Source: Streptosporangiaceae bacterium
Lineage (GTDB): Bacteria; Actinomycetota; Actinomycetes; Streptosporangiales; Streptosporangiaceae
Length of the DNA stretch: 17,987 nucleotides
NCBI GenBank assembly: GCA_025934635.1
Contig: JAICWX010000178.1
Location: 1 to 17,987 of the forward strand
Direction: 5' to 3'
Shown: piece after piece, positions 13,887-17,987 of the stretch
How the letters are laid out: each line of letters starts with the position of its first letter
Position numbering within the stretch: the first letter of the stretch is position 1
Translations under genes and position numbers: made by a program
The notes under the pieces: generated by a model
Told to the model about the DNA's origin: nothing
Seen by the model: the letters and a program-made list of their open reading frames with translations, nothing else
Database searches by the model: none

Positions 13887-13910
13887 GGGCATGCCTGCGC
13901 CGGCATGCCC
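13887..13910. promoter_or_regulatory. Stem-loop between WXG100 gene and precursor gene
   Basis: GGGCATGCC (13887-13895) and GGCATGCCC (13902-13910) form a perfect 9-bp stem with a 6-nt loop in the 88-nt gap between the WXG100-like stop and the precursor start. A smaller stem, CCCC/GGGG at 13861-13873, lies next to the precursor's ribosome site. There is no U tract, so this is more likely an attenuator, an mRNA processing/stability element or an operator than a simple terminator. It could set different levels for the two genes. Confidence 0.5.
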
Positions 13911-13930
13911 TTACGGGCGGCGGGGGTGCG

Positions 13931-14218
13931 TCAGATGGCGGAGCCGGTGGCCTGCTGGATGGCGGTCAGGTGCTGGCCGCTGGCCTTCGAGGCCTCCTGG
14001 AGGATCTGGTTGAGCTGCTGCTCGCACTTGCTGACGAACTGGGAGAAGTCGCTGCGGAACTGGTCGGCGTTGCGCGCCACCCAGTACGAGGTGCTCGCCT
14101 GGACCTTCTGGTTCATGCCGTTCAGGGTGGACTGGATTTCGGTCTGGAACGGGCCGCCGAGCTGCTGGACCAGCTGCTGCAGCTGAGCAAGATCGGCGCC
14201 CTGGAGTCCACCGGCCAT
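13931..14218 (-). CDS. WXG100/ESAT-6-like small protein
   Basis: A 95-residue protein with two predicted amphipathic helices around a central turn, the fold of WXG100 (ESAT-6/CFP-10-like) type VII secretion substrates. The turn reads 'YWVARNADQFRSDF': Trp46-Val-Ala48 instead of Trp-x-Gly, with the downstream A-D-x-F-R-x-D-F pattern common in these proteins. Both helices are rich in Gln and hydrophobic residues; there is one Cys (65). ATG 14218 has GGAGGAGA 6 nt before it. It is the first gene of the RiPP operon, 88 nt before the precursor and on the same strand. No type VII secretion machinery is in the window. The family is fairly clear; involvement in peptide export or as a carrier is inference only. 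Confidence 0.78.
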   Translation of the reverse strand: MAGGLQGADLAQLQQLVQQLGGPFQTEIQSTLNGMNQKVQASTSYWVARNADQFRSDFSQFVSKCEQQLNQILQEASKASGQHLTAIQQATGSAI

Positions 14219-14396
14219 GTCACATCTCCTCCGTGCTACGCGGACTCCCTGCTGGGTCCGCTCGGTCGTTTCCCCGTCCCCCGCGAGAGGGGAGAGAGCC
14301 GCAGTGTCTGAAGTGTCTAACATCCTTGGCTGTGAGAAGTGATGCTATAGGCGAACTTGTTGGCTATGAGGGCGTTTCCCCAGGCTTTTTTGCTGT

Positions 14397-14425
14397 TTGT
14401 TATCTTCTCGCTAACTGATTATCGT
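14397..14425 (+). promoter_or_regulatory. Candidate sigma70-type promoter for the AbiEi-like gene
   Basis: TTGTTA (14397-14402) and TATCGT (14420-14425) are spaced by 17 bp, each matching four of six consensus bases, and lie 53 nt before the ATG at 14478 in an unusually AT-rich stretch (about 14330-14460). The remaining part of the 259-bp intergenic region 14219-14477 shows only a 7-bp direct repeat AGTGTCT (14303-14309 and 14312-14318); the promoter of the RiPP operon should also be here, but I see no clear boxes for it. Confidence 0.35.
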
Positions 14426-14477
14426 CATTTCTAACCATAGAAGGATAGTAGTGCTGTACGCCTGATACGCTCCGGAT

Positions 14478-15326
14478 ATGGACAGTCGCACCGCCCTCGT
14501 CACCCTGGCCCGGTTCGCCCAGGGGCAGTGGGGGATGGTCACCTCGGCCCAGGCGGTACAGGCCGGCATCGGCTATATGCAGCTCAAGCGGATGACCGAG
14601 GCGGGGCTGCTGGAGAAGGCGGGGCAGGGGGTCTACCTCATGATCGGCGGCCAGGCCGCCGCCGCCCGGCACCGTGCGGTCAAGGTGGCCTGGCTGCGGA
14701 TGGACCCGGGGGTGCCCGCCTGGGAGCGGCCGCTGCTCGGGCCGAACAGCGCGATCGTCTCGCACCGTTCGGCGGCCATGCTGCTGCAGCTCGGCGACCT
14801 CGTGGTCCGGGACATGGAGTTCACCACCCAGAAGCGCCGGACCAGCCGGGACCAGCTGGTCCGGCTGCGCGTGAGCACGCTCGCGCCGTACGAGGTGACC
14901 TGGGCCGAAGGACTCCCGGTGACCACCGCCCTGCGCACGCTCACCGACCTGCTGGCCGACGGCGCCGAGGCCGGCGAGGCGGGCGGCTTCCTGGCCGAGG
15001 CGCTGGACCGCCGGATGCTCCGCGTCGACGTCGTCATACCGGAACTGGCCCGCTTCGCCCACCGCTACGGCTGCCCGGCCGACGACGGCCAGGCGCTGGT
15101 GCGGGCGCTGATCGACCAGGCGGCCGCCACCCAGCCGGGCCTGTGGGACCGCGAGCGGGCCGTCTCCGACCTGGCGCGCGAGCTCCTGCAGCTCTCCAAC
15201 GACCAGATGCGGTCGCTGCGCTCGCTGGCCAGCGCGGCCAAGGAGCCCACCATCGTCGCCCTGCTCGCCCGGCTCGCCAGCGAGCGAGAAGACGGACCGA
15301 ACGGGGTGGGCTCACGCGCTGGCTAG
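14478..15326 (+). CDS. AbiEi-type antitoxin-like protein (orphan)
   Basis: A 282-residue protein of the type IV toxin-antitoxin AbiEi antitoxin family. The N-terminal part is a winged-helix domain ('MVTSAQAVQAGIGYMQLKRM', then 'GLLEKAGQGVYLM'), and the following 'SAIVSHRSAAMLLQLGDLV' and 'VTTALRTLTDLL' match the C-terminal antitoxin domain common in actinobacterial members. In complete systems the antitoxin represses its operon and is followed by an AbiEii nucleotidyltransferase toxin. Here no toxin gene follows: the next gene is a convergent sulfotransferase, overlapping by 15 bp. ATG 14478 has only a weak CTCCGG-like site. Many actinobacterial genomes carry such solo AbiEi-domain genes, so a toxin need not exist elsewhere. 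Confidence 0.8.
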   Translation: MDSRTALVTLARFAQGQWGMVTSAQAVQAGIGYMQLKRMTEAGLLEKAGQGVYLMIGGQAAAARHRAVKVAWLRMDPGVPAWERPLLGPNSAIVSHRSAAMLLQLGDLVVRDMEFTTQKRRTSRDQLVRLRVSTLAPYEVTWAEGLPVTTALRTLTDLLADGAEAGEAGGFLAEALDRRMLRVDVVIPELARFAHRYGCPADDGQALVRALIDQAAATQPGLWDRERAVSDLARELLQLSNDQMRSLRSLASAAKEPTIVALLARLASEREDGPNGVGSRAG

Positions 15327-16349
15327 CGCGCGCGTGCCCGGCTCGCAGGCCGCGCGCAGCCGGGCCAGGGCGCCGGCGTCGAGATCGGTGACGGCGGTAC
15401 CGGTGCGCGTCGGATCGACCGTTCGGCAGGCCTGGTCCAGCCAGGCGGGCGGCGCGCTGATGCCGATGAACCGCGCGAGCCGGGCCAGGTTCGGCCCCGG
15501 ATCGGCGAGCAGGTCCTCGTACCGCAGGCTGATCTGGGCCTGGCTGGGCACCTGCGCCAGCGCGGCCACGCCCGCGCAGATCATCGGCGACCAGCGGTCC
15601 CGGCCGAATACCTCGACCGGTATCGGGAAGTCCCTGAGCTTGCGCGCGTCATAGGGCGGGCAGATCAGGCCGCGGAAGCGCTCCGGCAGCGCGTCGTTGA
15701 CCTGCTGCAGCGTCGAGCCCGCGGGCAGTTTCGTGGTTCGTACGGCCCCGATGGCCAGGATCTCCCGGCGGAACGCGGGATGGCGGCTCATCGACAGCGC
15801 GCAGTCCGGCCCGTCCCGGTGCAGGTGCACGAACCGGGCGGCGGGAAACTGCGCGTGCAGCAGCGGGATCAGGTGCAGCGAGGAGGCGGAGCGCTCGACC
15901 ACGACCGGGCGTCCGAGCAGCCCGCCGAGGTAGCCGAACAGGTTCTGGTACTGCGCGGCGGCGGGCCGCCGCGGCCAGCGCGGCAGCTCGGCCGCGAGCT
16001 CGTCGAACAGCCAGTCGGGGTCGCCCCCCAGCATCGGCAGGATGTAGTGGCTGACCAGCGGGATCCCGGTATCCGGGCCGAACCGGCCGTTCTCTGGGTA
16101 CAGCATCTCCGAGGTCCGCAGGCCGCCGGAGATCATCGCGTCCAGCAGCGGGAAGGGGCTGGCCAGCAGCCGCCACAGCTGCGCGCCGTCCATGTCCTGG
16201 ACGGGGAATTTAGCTGGCCCGGCGGCCGCCGCGATCCGCAGGGTGCTGAAGAACTCGCTCATCGAGAGCACGTCCGGATGCTCGCGCAGCAGGCGCGACA
16301 GCATGGTCGAACCGCACCGGCCGGTCCCGACGACAAAGGTGAGCTCCAC
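15312..16349 (-). CDS. Sulfotransferase-family protein
   Basis: A 345-residue cytoplasmic sulfotransferase-type protein, expected to move sulfate from PAPS to a hydroxyl or amine. The N terminus 'FVVGTGRCGSTMLSRLL' is the 5'-phosphosulfate loop (G-T-G-R-C-G-S-T). 'AARFVHLHRDGPDCALSMSRH' is the 3'-phosphate region (R-D-G-x-x-x-x-x-S), and 'LRYEDLLADPGPNLARLARFIG' matches the late family block. The start is GTG 16349, right at the beginning of the first strand, with no strong ribosome site seen. It overlaps the AbiEi-like gene tail by 15 bp. The acceptor is unknown. It faces the same direction as the RiPP operon but is separated from it by a gene on the other strand, so membership in that pathway is doubtful. 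Confidence 0.85.
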   Translation of the reverse strand: MELTFVVGTGRCGSTMLSRLLREHPDVLSMSEFFSTLRIAAAAGPAKFPVQDMDGAQLWRLLASPFPLLDAMISGGLRTSEMLYPENGRFGPDTGIPLVSHYILPMLGGDPDWLFDELAAELPRWPRRPAAAQYQNLFGYLGGLLGRPVVVERSASSLHLIPLLHAQFPAARFVHLHRDGPDCALSMSRHPAFRREILAIGAVRTTKLPAGSTLQQVNDALPERFRGLICPPYDARKLRDFPIPVEVFGRDRWSPMICAGVAALAQVPSQAQISLRYEDLLADPGPNLARLARFIGISAPPAWLDQACRTVDPTRTGTAVTDLDAGALARLRAACEPGTRALASA

Positions 16350-16355
16350 CAGGTC

Positions 16356-16428
16356 ACGGTAGCGGCTGGGTGACGGTAGCGGCTGGCTTCAGGCTCGGCT
16401 GGCTTCAGGCTTGGCTGGCTTCAGGCTT
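16356..16428. repeat. Short tandem repeats between sulfotransferase and hydrolase
   Basis: Two copies of ACGGTAGCGGCTGG (16356-16369 and 16373-16386, period 17) run into three tandem 16-bp copies of GGCTGGCTTCAGGCTY (16381-16396, 16397-16412, 16413-16428). The last copy covers the final bases and stop of the hydrolase gene at 16421. This looks like slippage-generated DNA filling the 71-bp gap between the two genes; no function is suggested. Confidence 0.85.
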
Positions 16429-17431
16429 CGTGCGCCGCGTACGGGCGGGCCCAGTCGGTCAGCGCGGCCAGCGCCGCGGGGGCGAGCACGGGGTCGTTGC
16501 CGGACGCGCCGGCCGGGTGCAGGAAGTGGTCGATCCCGGCCAGCACGCGCAGCCCGGGCCCGGTGGCGCCGGCGCCGCCCAGGACCAGCGCGAGCAGCTT
16601 GATCGCGGACACCGGGATGTTGCCGTCCCTGGTGCCCGCCGTGACGAGCACGCGGGTGCCGGGCGCCACCTTCGCGGCCGCCGCCAGCGGGTGCACGGCG
16701 TCACCCTGGCGTACGTACCGCGCGTTCTCGGCGACCAGCAGTTCCGGCGTGAGCCTGCGCACGATGCCGGGCAGCAGCCCGCTGATGTCGGCCGGGCGCC
16801 CGGCGCGGAACTCGCCGATCGCGTGGCGTAGCCCGGCGGCGTTCCGGGCCGCGACGGCGGAGTCGACCCGGCCCGCGGCGACGTCCGCGATCAGCTGGGC
16901 CGTCGCCTGCAATTCGATCGTGCTGAGCAGCGGCTCGGCCATCGGCTGGATCAGCGCGAGCCCGGTCGGCGCCGGCCGGACCTGCTGCGCGGTGAGCAGC
17001 GCGTACAGGGCGCCCTCGCTGTGCCCGGCGATGAGCAGCGCCGCCGCCCGCGTTTCCGGCTGCGCGCCGAGCACGCGGTAGGCGGCCGCGGCCTGCCGGA
17101 TGAAGGCGTCGAGGTCGATCCGGCCCGGGTCCGCCGCGTACGCGCCCGCGCCGGTCCGGCCGGTGAAGTACTTGTCGAAGCGCAGGCTCATGATGCCCAG
17201 CTCACCGAGGAGGCCGGCGATCAGCCTCAGCGTCCGCGGGGTCACGCCGAGGCCGGGGACGTTCCCGTCGCGATCGACCGGCCCGCTGCCGGGCAGCAGC
17301 AGCGCCGCGGCGAGCCGCTGTCCCGCCCGGTGCGCGGGAACGCGCAGCGTCCCGTACGTGGCCGTGCCGTCCACCTCGAAACACACATCCCGGTCCGTCT
17401 CATCCACCAGACCGGACACCATGGACGACAT
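16421..17431 (-). CDS. Alpha/beta hydrolase, cytoplasmic paralogue
   Basis: A 336-residue hydrolase, similar along its whole length to the lipoprotein at 4842-5957 but without its signal peptide and linker. Shared landmarks are 'LLPGSGPVDRDGN' (oxyanion side), 'LRFDKYFTGRTGAGAYAADP', the nucleophile elbow 'IAGHSEGALYA' (Ser138), 'VTAGTRDGNIPVS' (where the Asp is likely the acid) and 'GIDHFLHPAG' (His). By eye about half of the residues agree. It should act in the cytoplasm. ATG 17431 is preceded by GGGGGAG at 9 nt; a stronger AAGGAGG (17451-17457) lies further away, next to a three-codon ATG-GGG-GAG-TAA frame at 17438-17449. The substrate is unknown. Confidence 0.85.
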   Translation of the reverse strand: MSSMVSGLVDETDRDVCFEVDGTATYGTLRVPAHRAGQRLAAALLLPGSGPVDRDGNVPGLGVTPRTLRLIAGLLGELGIMSLRFDKYFTGRTGAGAYAADPGRIDLDAFIRQAAAAYRVLGAQPETRAAALLIAGHSEGALYALLTAQQVRPAPTGLALIQPMAEPLLSTIELQATAQLIADVAAGRVDSAVAARNAAGLRHAIGEFRAGRPADISGLLPGIVRRLTPELLVAENARYVRQGDAVHPLAAAAKVAPGTRVLVTAGTRDGNIPVSAIKLLALVLGGAGATGPGLRVLAGIDHFLHPAGASGNDPVLAPAALAALTDWARPYAAHEA

Positions 17432-17496
17432 GGGTAATTACTCCCCCATACCTCCTTACGAAAACCGCGCGGCCAGGTCGGCGACTCCGGTTCTTA

Positions 17497-17562
17497 GGCC
17501 TAGTTCCGGTCCTCCTCAGACCTAGTTCCGGTTCTCCTCAGGCCGAGTTCCGGTCCCAGGAG
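17497..17562. repeat. Three tandem 22-bp repeats
   Basis: Units at 17497-17518, 17519-17540 and 17541-17562, consensus GGCCTAGTTCCGGTYCTCCTCA; the third unit diverges at its end. The preceding bases (GACTCCGGTTCTTAG) look like a further decayed unit. They lie upstream of the hydrolase starting at 17431, in a 440-bp stretch (17432-17872) with no convincing gene. Confidence 0.85.
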
Positions 17563-17612
17563 GCGCGTTCGAACCATAGCTATCGCCCGTCACGAGCACG
17601 GAAATGGACAAA

Positions 17613-17668
17613 CGACATCGATGCTCCATCAATGTCGTAATAGCGACATCGATGCTCCATCGATGTCG
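17613..17668. repeat. Pair of 25-bp dyads, 31-bp period (right copy)
   Basis: Units at 17613-17637 and 17644-17668 with a 6-nt gap (TAATAG). The second, CGACATCGATG-CTC-CATCGATGTCG, has perfect 11-bp arms; the first has one mismatch. Flanking AAA before and TT after extend the overall symmetry. Period and unit length are the same as in the left pair at 4042-4097, with the centre trinucleotide reversed. The pair lies about 180-240 bp upstream of the hydrolase start (17431) and about 205-260 bp upstream of the gene at 17873. Confidence 0.8.
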
Positions 17669-17774
17669 TTGGCGGGAGGGACTCGGGTATGTCCGGGGCA
17701 ACGCACGGTGCCAGAGAGGACAGAGGGGTACGTGGGGAAGCAGTGGAGTACGCCGAAGCCATAGGCAGTGGGGA

Positions 17775-17807
17775 CATGCAGGGCGACAGGGCATGCAGGG
17801 CGACAGG
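17775..17807. repeat. Two 16-bp direct repeats
   Basis: CATGCAGGGCGACAGG occurs at 17775-17790 and again at 17792-17807, a period of 17 bp. It lies in the gene-poor stretch upstream of the last gene. Apart from the repeats at 17497-17562 and 17613-17668 and a possible -10 box, nothing else is recognisable in 17432-17872. Confidence 0.85.
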
Positions 17808-17837
17808 CTGCGCCCATGAGCGGATGCGAGATGGCTG

Positions 17838-17843
17838 TAGAAT
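17838..17843 (+). promoter_or_regulatory. Possible -10 box TAGAAT
   Basis: TAGAAT matches five of six bases of the -10 consensus and ends 29 nt before the ATG at 17873 in a locally AT-rich spot. No good -35 hexamer stands 16-18 bp upstream, so this is a weak call. Confidence 0.3.
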
Positions 17844-17872
17844 TTAGGTTCGATTATTGGTAGGGTGGCGGG

Positions 17873-17987
17873 ATGGGCACGTATCTGCCACCGGAGTGGC
17901 CGGCCGGGGTGCATCCGCCCGGGAGCGAGGACTTCGAGTCCACCGCCGTCGGCTGGCTGCTCGACGTGGTTCCGCCCGACTATCGCC
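17873..17987 (+). CDS. Conserved actinobacterial hypothetical protein (5' part)
   Basis: The window ends inside this gene; 38 codons are visible. It starts at ATG 17873 after GGTGGCGGG. The visible protein begins 'MGTYLPPEWPAGVHPPG', continues with 'FESTAVGWLLDVVPPDYR' and runs off the edge. I recognise this opening as that of a short conserved hypothetical protein of actinomycetes, with no known function. The composition and the ribosome site support a real gene; nothing about its role can be read from the fragment. Confidence 0.72.
   Translation, partial: MGTYLPPEWPAGVHPPGSEDFESTAVGWLLDVVPPDYR

Noticed and set aside
15312..16349. Sulfotransferase as a RiPP tailoring enzyme
   Set aside because: It is separated from the operon by an opposite-strand gene and more than 1 kb, and solo sulfotransferases are common; no direct support for a link.
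17522..17914. Minus-strand frame of 130 codons over the repeat region
   Set aside because: It covers the dyads and direct repeats, its protein is Pro/His/Arg-rich without any motif, and it overlaps the better supported gene at 17873.

Overview
This is a high-GC actinomycete-type chromosomal window. The evidence is strong GC bias at third codon positions, GTG and probable CTG starts, AGGAGG-type ribosome sites, F420-type PPOX proteins, a WXG100 protein and an actinobacterial-looking lipoprotein. I cannot name the genus. No tRNA, rRNA, transposase or CRISPR array was recognised.

Left part (1-4.8 kb) is ordinary accessory or housekeeping DNA. It holds an HATPase-type anti-sigma-like protein, a PPOX protein downstream of a large lipase-like alpha/beta hydrolase, a divergent TesB-like thioesterase that seems to start at CTG, a second PPOX protein, an SRPBCC protein and a broken TfoX N-terminal fragment. 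Next come an exported lipoprotein hydrolase (4842-5957) and a divergent 69-aa Cys/His protein (6156-6365).

The centre (6353-14218, all minus strand) is the notable part: a compact RiPP operon of the proteusin/polytheonamide type. In order of transcription it encodes a WXG100-like small protein, a 309-aa precursor with a nitrile-hydratase-like leader and a long Thr/Ala/Val-rich C-terminal region, a PoyD-like radical SAM peptide epimerase, a B12-type radical SAM C-methyltransferase with the family's CX7CX2C cluster motif, a MetX-like acyltransferase in which the nucleophile serine is replaced by cysteine, and a methyltransferase resembling the AprA/GphF polyketide methyltransferases. The last four genes are joined by a 38-nt gap and then by 1-4 nt start/stop overlaps. 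The expected picture is L-to-D epimerisation and C-methylation of the core, followed or accompanied by an acyl or methyl modification by the last two enzymes. No leader peptidase or ABC transporter lies in the window. The leading WXG100 gene makes type VII secretion a testable export route.

Right part (14.4-18 kb): an orphan AbiEi-type antitoxin-like protein, a sulfotransferase convergent with it, a second alpha/beta hydrolase paralogous to the lipoprotein at 4842-5957, a repeat-rich intergenic region of about 440 bp, and the start of a short conserved actinobacterial hypothetical protein. Paired 25-bp dyads with a 31-bp period occur at both ends (4042-4097 and 17613-17668), and the two hydrolase paralogues also bracket the RiPP operon.
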